Notes under the pieces: generated by a model
Told to the model about the DNA's origin: nothing
Database searches by the model: none
The model's input: the letters and a program-made list of their open reading frames with translations, nothing else
Made by a program: the position numbers and the translations under genes
Shown: one piece after another, positions 11,691 through 22,020 of the stretch
Layout: each line of letters starts with the position of its first letter
Position numbering within the stretch: position 1 is the stretch's first letter
Assembly: GCF_052857255.1 (NCBI RefSeq)
Contig: NC_135498.1
Span: 165,783,255 to 165,847,254, forward strand
DNA from: Amblyomma americanum
Lineage: Eukaryota; Arthropoda; Arachnida; Ixodida; Ixodidae
Length of the DNA stretch: 64,000 bases
Direction: 5' to 3'

Positions 11691-12006
11691 CCCATAATAA
11701 TAATAATTGTTTTTTGGGAAAGGAAATGGCGCAGTATATGTCTCATATATCGTTGGACACGTGAACCGCGTCTTAAGGGAAGCGTTAAAGGAGGAAGCGA
11801 AAGAAGAAATGAAGAAAGAGGTACCGTAGTGGGGGGCTCCAAAGTAATTTCGACCACCTGGGGATTTTTAGCGTGCACTGACATCTCACAGCACACGGGC
11901 GCCTTAGCGCTTTGCCTCCATAAATACGCGGCCGCCGCGGTCGGTTCGAGCCCGGGAAGTGCGGATCAGTAGCCGAGCGCCCTAACGACTGAGCCACCGC
12001 GGCACC
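11691..12006 (-). mobile_element. Ruka-type SINE, nearly full length
   Basis: On the minus strand: tRNA-like head with ggtggctcagtcgttagggc and B box gggctcgaacc, then gtgcacgctaaaa, then the tail ending ccatttcctttcccaaaa, then an (att)n run at 11692-11709. Ruka is a tRNA-derived SINE described from ticks of the genus Rhipicephalus. No clear target duplication is visible. Confidence 0.85.
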
Positions 12007-13224
12007 ACTCCTGATTTCGGACGAAAAATATCGGAGACAGATGCGTGGGCTCCCTGTATACCTAGCCGTATGGGTGCATTCAGGCCCTGTCCTTCGGCGC
12101 CAGTGTCTGGTACCTGGTTCCGACTACCTTCATACACCATTGTTCCCTGCAGCAGCTCTGCTTGCAGTCCCGCTCGACGTTTACTGGGTCTCCGCCCTCC
12201 TCCGAACTTTACTCGTCACAAGAAATACTACTTGACTTCAACTGTGCCACGGAACCGACCGCGCCATCGGGCGCCCCTTGCCACTTCTCCCTGAAAGCTG
12301 TTCCATATGCTGCTGATAAGGATTTTTACCGCGCCGTTATGCGGAGATAAGCAAAATGGTTGATATTTGGTGAGCACACGAGTAAACTAAAAGCACCTTC
12401 GCCAATTCTATCTGCTGCTTATTAAGACAGAGGAGCACAAGTATTTATGCCACCAACTTTCTCACACAATAATGACATTGTATTCTGCATTGTTGCCAAA
12501 TTATGTCAACTTACCAGCCTCTAATGAAATTGACATAATCGGCGCACAATTGAGTCGATATATTCCTTGTGAATTGCTGTCTATTTTTCTTTATTTGTAG
12601 CAACCTAAACAAATCAATGTCTTTTGGTTCTTGCTTTTGCCAAAGATGCACGCACCGCTATATCGGGTGGTCCGACGAAACAATCGCCAATGATACGGGA
12701 TTGGAAGAAACGTCTCAAGAATCGCATGGTGGAAAAGTCCCGACATTTAAAATCACCCAACGAAGAACTTTTCAGAAAACCTGCAAGAAAAAAACGCGCG
12801 CACTCTATATCTTTATCTTTCTCAGATTTTGGAATTTATATAAGCATCAAGTCTTTTGCCAGAATGAGGTCACAACAGCCTCATGCAGTGCAGGTCTGCC
12901 ATGAATATCCTAAGCGAGAACCAGAGATGCTGGTGAATTGGTTCAGGTACTAGACGGTGCAGCGACAGGAGTTTTCCTCTGGGTTTGTTGTTTTGCTGCT
13001 TTATTTATATTTTTTACGATTGTCTGGCGTCTCTACTCCGTTCAGTCACTTCCGTGTGGACGGGTGGTATCGCTGTGACATACAAAGTTGCAGCTCGGCT
13101 TGAGGAAACAGTCTTATGCTTCATTACGCAGCTTTAGACAAATGAATACAGCAAAAGTTGAAAAATACAACCATGGACGAAGAAACCCTCGAAAATCATT
13201 ACAATTTGATGATTGTTAAAAAAA
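12007..13224. other. No identified gene
   Basis: Short unrelated ORFs on both strands (up to 111 codons at 12569-12904), with no domain or repeat family recognised. The stretch is AT-rich apart from 12040-12290. Confidence 0.4.
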
Positions 13225-13790
13225 CACATTTCTAGATTAAAGGCATTTTTATTATCGTTGCTTTTCGGTTCGTGTTTGTGCAGCGCAACGTTCTTACGTT
13301 GAGAAGATGCTCAAAAAATGGGGTACAAGCTTTTTTCATTATGTTCGTATTATTTGCACTCTGCCGCCAGTGTCTATCGCCTGACAAAGCAGCTGCCATT
13401 CTTTTGTGCTTCATCAAGCGCACGTTGATACAACGACCTGTTTGATCGATTTGGCAGACACCTGTGATATATGTAGCAGACACGTTGGATATATGTAAAT
13501 GCAGACCAGAAGGGGCGGGTGGTACTGGAAGCCTTCCTTATGAACGTGGAATGGCAATCGTTCGTTAGCAAACCGGATGTTTATATTTCAAATAAGGAAT
13601 TGAATTTCTTCAATCGAGAACTGCCGGCACGCATGTGCTTTGATTGTTGATTTTATGGCACCTAATGATAGTCTATAAATATGTGGAATTCCCGAGAATA
13701 AAGTCAGTTGATGTCTAGAATCTGTTTTCTCTTCTTATATCTGTCGTCCGTGTTTTCAGCGCTACTACTATGTGCACTCAATCAAAACAC
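13225..13790 (-). mobile_element. Penelope-like element remnant (GIY-YIG part)
   Basis: On the minus strand, scattered frames read AFTYIQRVCYIYH, then QIDQTGRCINVRLMKHKR and CTPFFEH. These match the second half of a GIY-YIG nuclease as seen at 45367-45621, where the corresponding block is [14 protein letters not shown]. The forward-strand sequence at 13695-13780 (ataaagtcagttgatg ... gtcgtccgtgttttcagcgc) resembles a PLE pLTR, the orientation expected upstream of a minus-strand element. Several stops and shifts are present, and the RT is gone. Confidence 0.5.
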
Positions 13791-14812
13791 CAAATGGCCC
13801 AACTCTCTATCTTAAATGATACACAAAACTTGTTTGTGTTGCCGTAAAAAGTGTTTAGACTACACAACAAAGGCCTATCGCTTGAAAACACTCCGCAGAA
13901 CAACTGTTTTTACTTTCTTGGAACGGTCGTCTGTGCGCTGCACCACAAATTATTAAACGTTGTTTTTTACAACTGAAAATGAAAATTTCTTCCGGTTGCT
14001 TTAATAATGAACACTGAATAAAGTATCTGATTTGAATTACTCGAGAGCTGCTTTCTATTGTCGATTTCTTGTGTTGAATTGCCACCCTTACATCTGCATT
14101 TTGTGTGTTTAATTCAATGCTTAGGTTGAGTCGTGTGTTCTGTTAAGTTGCTGCTGCGCACCCGCCAGCTGACTACTTTATTATAGCTTCTGCAAACAGC
14201 CATTTTCTGCACATAAACGTGTGTGCTTCAAAACGCGCTAGAAAAAATATCGCGCAGCACAGTCGTTAGAATATGCGACACTTGCAGCATCCTGCGTGCC
14301 AGATTTACGCTTCTCGTGTACAAAATGTGGTCTAGAAATCTTTAACCAAGAATTAAAAAATGCGCAGGAAACCACTGCTCTGTGAAACCAAACACAGGAT
14401 GGTTACCAAAAAGTAACGCTCGCGCGAGTTTTTTTTTATTTTGCTTAATCACTGCCGAGCTGAGGTTATGCACAATTTCATATATTCACTAGTCTGCCAA
14501 ATGCGTTTCGTTATTTTGCAGAGGGGGCTAAGAAACTACCCTTCTCGTTTATTTCTACCAACATGCCTCTTGCGTTGTCCATTTCGGAGGCATTTAAAGT
14601 GCAAAAAAATACCACGTGACTGTGCTCATGCGTTGTCATATTGCAGCGCTCCCAGTCATTTTTGAAATAAGGAAAGGTGTGTGCAGGGCGTGGCCAAGTG
14701 AGCGGTCGATTTTTGCTCGACGGAATGCACAAAGTTAGAAAATCAAGAAAACAGAAGCTGCTTTCAATAGCATGACTTTACTGCTTTCCCTTCATTTTTT
14801 TTCTGTGTGATT
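13791..14812. other. No identified gene
   Basis: AT-rich, no ORF over 80 codons, no repeat recognised. It ends at the target-site duplication of the P-superfamily element. Confidence 0.4.
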
Positions 14813-14819
14813 TCTCAAT

Positions 14820-14839
14820 CAGCGCCTCCTCTATTTTTA
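14820..14839 (+). repeat. Left terminal inverted repeat of the P element
   Basis: A 20-bp perfect partner of 20002-20021, preceded directly by the target copy tctcaat. Confidence 0.85.
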
Positions 14840-16215
14840 CAATGCCATCCGAATCGCCCGCTTCGCAATGGGAGCCGCCGGTACGCCTCACTTCAGTTAG
14901 TTGCCGCGCTGCGGCGCTACCCAGATGGTTGGACTGTTTGCGTCATGCTTACGTATAGGCGCGCGCTGTTGGCATTCTGGTTATCGCTCTGCCCCTCTCC
15001 TACCCCATGCGTCTGTCACATTCTGGCTTCGTACCCCTTCTTGTGTAGCTCTTGTTTCATCCGCGGCGCGGCGCTTCTTCCAGCGCCAGCGGCTGGAGCT
15101 TTGCTCACTGTTCTCAGAGGCGGGCTGAGGCGTTCGCGCCGCTGATCACTTGACGATTGCGGCTGGCATATTTGAGGCGCTGCTTGGAGTGTTTGCGCCA
15201 CTTATAAATACGAAAGCAACTATAGGCTCATGACTACAGGGCCGATTCGGACAATATCTATGTCCAACCTAATTTCACAACGACGAACACGATAGTGACC
15301 TCCAAATTTGGCCTAGGCCACTCCAAAATTTGCCCCCACCACGAAATATGACCTAGAAGCAGACATTCACCCAGCTGATTACGTTACATTCAAGTAAAGA
15401 TATTAGAAAATTCATAAACAATTCCGCACTCTTTATTCAATATCTCCACCACACATCAGCGACACAAGCAGCAACACCGCGCAAAAGGTTTTCGCCTCAC
15501 CGCACTTTCGGTCAACAAAGTGGCCCCCCCCCCCCCCCCCCTGAATATTTGCTGTTCCTTGCAGACGAATAAAGCGTTGCAAGCTGTTACTTTACTTCGT
15601 TTCGTGGCCGCATTGTTAAACAAAATTGTTTTGTGCGGGTAAATGACGTGGTCCACGCAGCTGACAAACAGTTGTCATCGTAGCAGCAGTAAAATGGCAC
15701 CATTTAATTATGTGCCTTACGTCTGCTGCTTTCAGTTTTGCGTGAAGTCTGGGAGTTTTTAAGCTTATCTGTGTGGAGCTGAAGAATTCACGGCATAGAA
15801 TGTATAAAAGAAGGTGGTGTTTACGTACGTTTATTTACATATATTTACAACTATATACAGTAATAGCACATACAACACCTTGCATGTGTCTGATGCTATA
15901 TAAATTACAAGTCTTTGCATCTACAGCCATTTACACTTACAGAATTCCTGACTATTAACTTTCATTTACAGTCAAACGAAATTTTCAGAGCAGGACAACC
16001 ACTTTCGTACACGGGAGCAGGACGAAGCACCTCGTACGCGAGCGAATCGCAATAGCGAACGAAACAAAACTAACCTAACGCCCGGATAGAGCCGCAGCCA
16101 TCTCTCTGTACTGGGCTAGCTCCATCATCTAGCTCTTATATATGGCTCGCCGGGCTCAGTAATAAAAGTGATGCCACCTTTACCTACATCCGTGCACCCT
16201 CAACATCACATATAG
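14840..16215. other. Non-coding 3' part of the P element
   Basis: I see no coding sequence. An 18-base C-run is at 15524-15541. The part 14840-15200 is GC-rich. Between 15840 and 15960 there are repeated tttaca blocks. ttatatatggctcgccgggctcagtaataaaag at about 16136-16168 resembles a TATA/poly(A)-signal context, but no transcript can be assigned. Confidence 0.4.
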
Positions 16216-19200
16216 TCACAGTTTGAGCACTTTGCGTGAGATTGGCTTTTTCGCGTATAATTTGGCGACAGACTTCTGGTCCGTAATATCAAGGGCATGG
16301 TTGCTAAGGAGGGGCCTAATAAACTTCGTGCATAAAAGCTCTAAAAACATTCTTCTGTGAGCAAGGCCTTCGTTGTCACACACCAGCAGAAGAGCCTTCA
16401 TCAAAACTTTAACAGCGTGTTCGACGCTCATTTTGAGTGGCTTGGTAATGGCCTTTCTGTGTTGCAGCACAACGTCCACAAAGGCCTTAAGCGCCATCAA
16501 CACAGAAACAAGTTCCTTTGTAGGGTATTTCAGCCCTCCACGATCTTGTCATTTGATGAGGCAGTCGATCGGCGAGTCTCCGACTGGCTTTTGTACAAGT
16601 TGAATGCAGCGTTCGCAGCTCCAGTTTTCTGTTATAACTCGAACGATGCATCCGCCAACCATCGAGATGCTGGCTAACTCTGGATCCGGAAGGCGATGGC
16701 TTGGAGATATGCACAGTTGCAATAGTTTTTCCTCGGCGGTAGTGGGAAAAAAAGCTTTTGTCGAACAACTATTGGAGGTCACTTTAGCAGAAATGCCAGT
16801 GACACTGCAGAATGATGTAGAGCAGTTCACAGTGCTTGACATCGAGGAAGACACGATGCCTGTTTTTAGCATCTGTTCCAGTCCTGATATTACACTGGCC
16901 ACATCCATAGTGTCGTTGCAACCAGCGGACCTTCGCAAAAATCCGAATAATGCCTCAATTGGATCACTGGAAACCTTTGGAGTGAGCACAAACTTGAAGC
17001 CCTTGTCCTTCAATAAAAAACGTATGCACTCCACATTCGATTTGGTGCTGAGCAGGAGTGCGTGGTGTGTCTCATTGCTGAGGTAGCTCCCTTGGCTGCT
17101 TTCTTCTTTCAGCCTCGACAGGTAAGAAATGAACTCGTGCTCGAGCCATTCTAGTCTCGGGTCCTCGGCGTCGGTGAACGGTCGGCTATCCGGGTCGTTC
17201 TTGTGAATGTGTTCCGTTGTATTGCTAACATCCATGAGGACGAACGACCGGCGCATTACCAGCATGAATTCGACCGTTGGGCCCACTAACACGAACTCCG
17301 CATCGCATGTGTGTCCGGCCTGACTTTTCATGTATTCCAGGGCTGCTGTAACCGGAGGGGAAAAAATCTGTACAGCAGTCTTCACGCTCATCTTCTCGAT
17401 GTTGGGCGGATACAAGTGGCGACGCGTGAGGAACCTCACCGACTTCACTGTTGAGCCTCGCTGCATTTTGTAGAGCTTCTTCAGCGTTGTCGCAGTAATC
17501 TGTTTGTTGCCCCCCATAATCTTTGCCAGGAACTGCGACCTTACATTCTTTATGATGTGGCTCTGGTCGAATGCAAGGAAAATGCGCCTGGACTCATCCA
17601 AAGGGTGTGGAGCAATGGCCGTGGCAGCCCCTTTGCAGAGGATGCCCTTTGCAGCGACATTGCTTTTATGGTTGTCACCAAGCGCACGATAATAATAATA
17701 ATAATTGGTTTTGGGGGAAAGGAAATGGCGCAGTATCTGTCTCATATATCGTTGGACACCTGAACCGCGCCGTAAGGGAAGGGATAAAGGAGGGAGTGAA
17801 AGAAGAAAGGAAGAAGAGGTGCCGTAGTGGAGGGCTCCGGAATAATTTCGACCACCTGGTGATCTTTAACGTGCACTGACATCGCACAGCACACGGGTGC
17901 CTTAGCGTTTTTCCTCCATAAAAACACAGCTGCAGCGGTCGGGTTCGAACCCGGGAACTCCGGATCAGTAGTCGAGCGCACTAACCACTGAGCCACCGCG
18001 GCGGGTAAGCGCACGATCTCAAAACCAATTTCTTCAGTTATCTTGATGACGTACGTCATGGTCACAGCAAGCTGGACTCCGGTGCTAACTTTCGTGACGA
18101 AATAGGCGACAGGAATCTTAAAGCGTGCGCTAAGACCACAGAGCAAAAAAACACAGCAAACCGTTGGCAAGTTCATCATTTTCGGTGCCCACCAAGTGCT
18201 GTAATTCTGGGCTCATATCGACTTCTCCCAAAAAAGCGTCACGCTGCTTATGATACAGCAGCCGTTCCTTGACTCGAATTTCATCAACTATTAAGCTGCA
18301 TGCTCTTGCCTGAGGAGCAGTTAGGGTCAGCAATTCTGCCTCCAGCCTGCAGCGTACGACAGTACTGAAACCGACTTGTCCGGCTGCGAATCCAAGCTAC
18401 TTTTGCAAAGTGCTCCGGCAAGGAAAACGAATGAGGCATTCTGACCGCGTGTATTCGTATGCTTTTGCAGAGAGGCTGCGGAGGATGGTCGAATATCTGA
18501 TTGCCGCTTCCGACCATGACGGCCGTTTTCGTCCGTAGTTCTTCACTAGATCGTGCAGAAATGACGCTTGCAGATCGTTTTCCATGGAGGCTTCTACAAT
18601 TCTCAAGAATGCGCTCACTCCAGAATCTTCTTTCAACTTGCGCACCTCTTCCTTGTAACGTACCATCGTTTGCGTAAGGGTGTTTATCTTTTGTAGAAGG
18701 GCTCCTTCTTTACTTTCCCATTTCCTGCGTTCCGCCACAATTCTGAAACTTGTTTTGATGGGGTCCATTTGACAGCTGTAACTTCTTTTCAGTAACGGTG
18801 TTACGTTTCGGCGCACGGACACTCTGTTGGCGTCCCTCCGACCACTGCCAGGCAGTGAAAGCGCGTTTGTTGCAGTATACATCGCTTGCGGGTGGGTGCA
18901 GGGATGAGAGAAGTGGTAGGTTTCAAAAGCGTGTTCACAGAAGGTGATCCCACGACCAACGGGCTCGGGGGTGCATGGTTGTGTTGCCGAGATACATCTG
19001 CCGAACTGGTCATTTCTGCGCAAGGTGTAACTACGGTCACAGCGTTGAGTGTTCCTGGCTCTGTAGACGCTCCTTCAGCCGTCGACGTAAAATCCTGTGA
19101 GATGTTGTGCAAGGATGGTACTGAAGAGGCGACAGAGCTGGTTACATCCATATGGTCACCGGTGACGTAAGGAACAGGACCACCAAACGTGCCTCCCGCA

Positions 19201-19607
19201 GCATCGTCACAAGTGGTTTGGAGCTCTTCCTTGCGAGGCTTTTTGACTGCTACGCCGTCCTCGTCGAGTTCGTGTCCCGCCTCTGACAGACGTTTGGCTG
19301 GAATATAACTGCAGCTTCCAGGCGAGCTCGCTGCTTGCATTTGCGGGGCACATGAGGTGAGAATACTCGGAACCGACCCTTTTTTCAGTGTGCGCCTCTT
19401 GCAGCCCTCTCTGAAGTCCTCAGGTAGAAAATGCTTGCTGCGGACGATGGAGCGAGACGGCGCGTAGTTGGGTGGCCAGTCCTTGCGTCCGATCACTTTC
19501 AGCCATTGCGCACGCAGCACATCGTCACTGGTAATCTCGTGAAACGAGACATTAGCATCGATGCTGTCTGTCCTCGACCTGCACGATGGCACACAGCAGC
19601 AACGCAT
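16216..19607 (-). pseudogene. THAP9/P-element-type transposase, multiply broken
   Basis: The start is the Met of MRCCCVPSCRSR at 19607, because THAP domains begin a few residues before the first Cys pair. The THAP domain spans residues 1-83 (19607-19359), with W35 and SVPSIL at its end. The Cys of the C2CH zinc site before KHF is Arg (codon 19442-19440). A linker follows, then a coiled coil (EEVRKLKEDSGVSAFLRIVE) and FLHDLVKNYGRKRPSWSEA. The RNase-H-like core shows LIVDEIRVKERLLYH (first acidic residue) and FLAFDQSHIIKNVRSQFL. The C-terminal part has SSDPIEALFGFLRRSAGCND, typical of P/THAP9. Lesions: a frameshift in 18800-19020, TAG at 18399-18397, a frameshift at the 7-A run 18145-18151, a SINE at 17691-18006, and TGA at 16551-16549. 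The normal role is cut-and-paste transposition through THAP recognition of the ends. Confidence 0.85.
17691..18006 (-). mobile_element. Ruka-type SINE inside the P-element transposase
   Basis: Full-length SINE with tRNA-like head (ggtggctcagtggttagtgc, B box gggttcgaaccc) and the (att)n tail at 17691-17705. It is flanked by an exact 11-bp target duplication, aagcgcacgat, at 17680-17690 and 18007-18017. It separates the FEIVRL and LGDNHKSNVAAKG parts of the transposase. The near-consensus sequence suggests a recent insertion. Confidence 0.95.
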
Positions 19608-20001
19608 CGTGCACCAAAAAATGGAATCACGCAGACTGCACTGTATCCACTTAGGAAAAGAATCAAGGAATACGAGGTAAAAGCTAGCTTGCAAGCTTTG
19701 AAGCTGAAGACATGAACACGTATCTTATCTCGAGCAGTTACTGAACCGGTCGGTATGAGAATTCGCTTTGGTCACGCTCACTCATCGATGTTACGATGAC
19801 TGCGTCTGACCACGTGCTGAAGCGGACATGATTTTTGTTTTATATGCCTCTTCTTCTACCAGCGCTTTTTCATTTTTGTATCGCTTTCTCAGGCGTTTTT
19901 TGCCGTCAGCACCGAGCAGAACGTCCGTACAGTGAGTCGCCGAAAGTGAGCTTCCTACGTACGCACCCCTAAACTGTTTTTCCCAGCGCGCCCTCTATTT
20001 C

Positions 20002-20021
20002 TAAAAATAGAGGAGGCGCTG
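20002..20021 (-). repeat. Right terminal inverted repeat of the P element
   Basis: The exact reverse complement of 14820-14839. It is also the right arm of an imperfect hairpin (19987-20020) formed with gcgcgccctctattt just inside it. Confidence 0.85.
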
Positions 20022-20718
20022 TCTCAATGAAGGCTTTCTCCGAATTGGTCCTTGGTGGTTTTCTATCGCTTACTGCAAATAACCGCGAGCCTTTTCAACT
20101 TCTGGGAAAATGTACTGACGCACTTTAGATAATATGCTGACAGGTGTGTCCCCGCTTAAATCGACCCTAAAAGTGGGCATTTCTCTTTCAACAGAGGAAA
20201 AGAAAACGTTAAAGCAGCAACGTGGTTTTTTTTAGCATTTTGCGGGCTGTATTTAAATTTTCAAAAAAATAAAAGAATTGCATCAGCGGATTCTTAACGC
20301 CTTGTTCTGTTTAACGAAGCACATAAAGTGAATATAATTTTTTTTTTGCGCAATTCTCCTTTCCAATGCTGCTCATGCCAAGGTAAGTACACGGAAAAGC
20401 CAGCTGGAACATGCCACGGCTGGCAGGTAGCGAAGTGAGACACATCACGCTATGCATTGGTAGGTATGGGTGTTGGTGCATGGCTGCTCGGAATGGTTTT
20501 AATACGCTAACGCATTTTGAGAGCTAAAGATAATAACGTGTCCTACAAGTATTCGGAGCTGAACTGAAATACTGCTAAGCGGTTTTTCTCCCATTACTTG
20601 GCCGTAAGTGGCATTACATACACTTCAATCTGTAAACAGGCTGACTATATCATCCCAATTATGTGTCTCAAATATTGTATCCGCCCTTTCATAGGCCCTA
20701 AACATAAGTTTGTAATGT
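20022..20718. other. No identified gene
   Basis: AT-rich, only short ORFs. It separates the P element from the LINE that follows. Confidence 0.4.
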
Positions 20719-22020
20719 TTATTTATTTGTTAAAATACCCTAAGGGCTTTTCGGAGAGGCTATCACGTAGGGGTGACATACAAAGCACTTCGATAACACT
20801 TTGCTCAAAATCAAAGGCGCAGAAAAAAGAGACACAAAAAATACAGGCATCATCTTCAGATGTACAGTAAATAAACAATAACATCAACTCTAGAGTGCAA
20901 ATAGAACCGCGTAAAAATTCAAACAGCTTGGGTTATGAGTACCAAACCAACGTAGAAAGGAGAAAAATGAATGGAGACGAAAATCTGAAAGAAGGTAGTG
21001 GTATTCAAGGGAGTACAAAAGAAGAATTAATAACTATATAAAAGTACAGTGGTGCACAGGGACATCAACTTCTGATGAGAGTATGCAGCATTTTGAGAAA
21101 TTTGTCTGTGTGAACCTCGGCAGCAATATCTGATGATAGGTTACTCCAGTTCTAGGTATGAATAATTCTACGTAAAGTGATGACTGACAGGCTGGGCTAT
21201 TGAATTTATTTTGACTGACAGGCTGGGCGATTGATTTTTTTAAGGATGATCACGGCGAGAGGAAATGAGGCAATGTGGCTGAAAGAAGTCGTCATGCGAA
21301 ATGTCGTGGTCATAAAGCTTGTGAAACAGAGATAGGCGAATGTGTTTTCGTCGTAGTGATATTCGATATAATTCGACATGATTTTTTAGATATTACACTG
21401 CTATACAGAGCATAGTCCGAGAAAATGAAGCGAAAAGCACGGCGTGGCAGGGATTGAATGTTACGTATCACATCATCATGGCTCTGTTACGTATCACATA
21501 ATCATGGCTCTGTACATGCATATTCAACTTTAGGTCTGATTAAGGTGGTGCATGCGAGCTTTTTAAGTGTGAGGGTGCTTGCCTTAGTCGGCGTTTCATG
21601 ATTCCGAGTGAGCGATTAGAAGTCACAAGAGTAACGTGGATGTGATGACGCCATGTTAGATCCGTTTGAAGATTTACTGCTAGGCATTTGTATGCGATAG
21701 AAAGCTCTAGAATATTGTTATCTATGTATGAGGTTGGAATGTTGGAAGAGGAAGGTCTAAACGACGTTCACTCAGTTTTGGTATGATTTAGTGTCATTTT
21801 CCAGTCAGAACATCACATATTATTCGCGTTTTTGTCTGATTGCAACACTTGTTGGTCAGTTTCAGTAGTAATTTTAGGGTAAATAACATAGTCACCGGCA
21901 AACAGTCTTACACGGGGCGAAATGTAGTTACGCAAATTATCGACATATATTACAAGCAATGTACTGCGGAAGAGCGATGGACGAAGCACATTCCCTTGTG
22001 GAACGCCGGACGTGACTTTA
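20719..22020 (-). mobile_element. CR1/Jockey-type LINE, 3' half
   Basis: Minus-strand translation near 22012-21830 reads VTSGVPQGNVL, the conserved SGVPQGSVLGP block of LINE reverse transcriptase. It is followed by LLVIYVDNLRN and VRLFAGDYVIY (degraded FADD), then the RT C-terminus with many stops. The 3' end is the ttatttatttgtt stretch at 20719. The upstream half is at 24221-24830, displaced by a TIR element. Confidence 0.75.

Larger units (their letters stand above)
14820..20021 (-). mobile_element. P-superfamily DNA transposon (THAP9-like), complete ends, dead
   Basis: The left end 14820-14839 is cagcgcctcctctattttta, and 20002-20021 is its exact reverse complement, giving perfect 20-bp terminal inverted repeats. 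The flanks repeat tctcaat (14813-14819 and 20022-20028), a 7-bp match where P elements make 8-bp duplications. The interior holds one minus-strand THAP-domain transposase with at least five lesions, including a SINE insertion. The element is 5202 bp long including the 316-bp SINE. The transposase start lies about 0.4 kb from the right end, leaving a 1.4-kb non-coding 3' region on the left. Confidence 0.85.
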
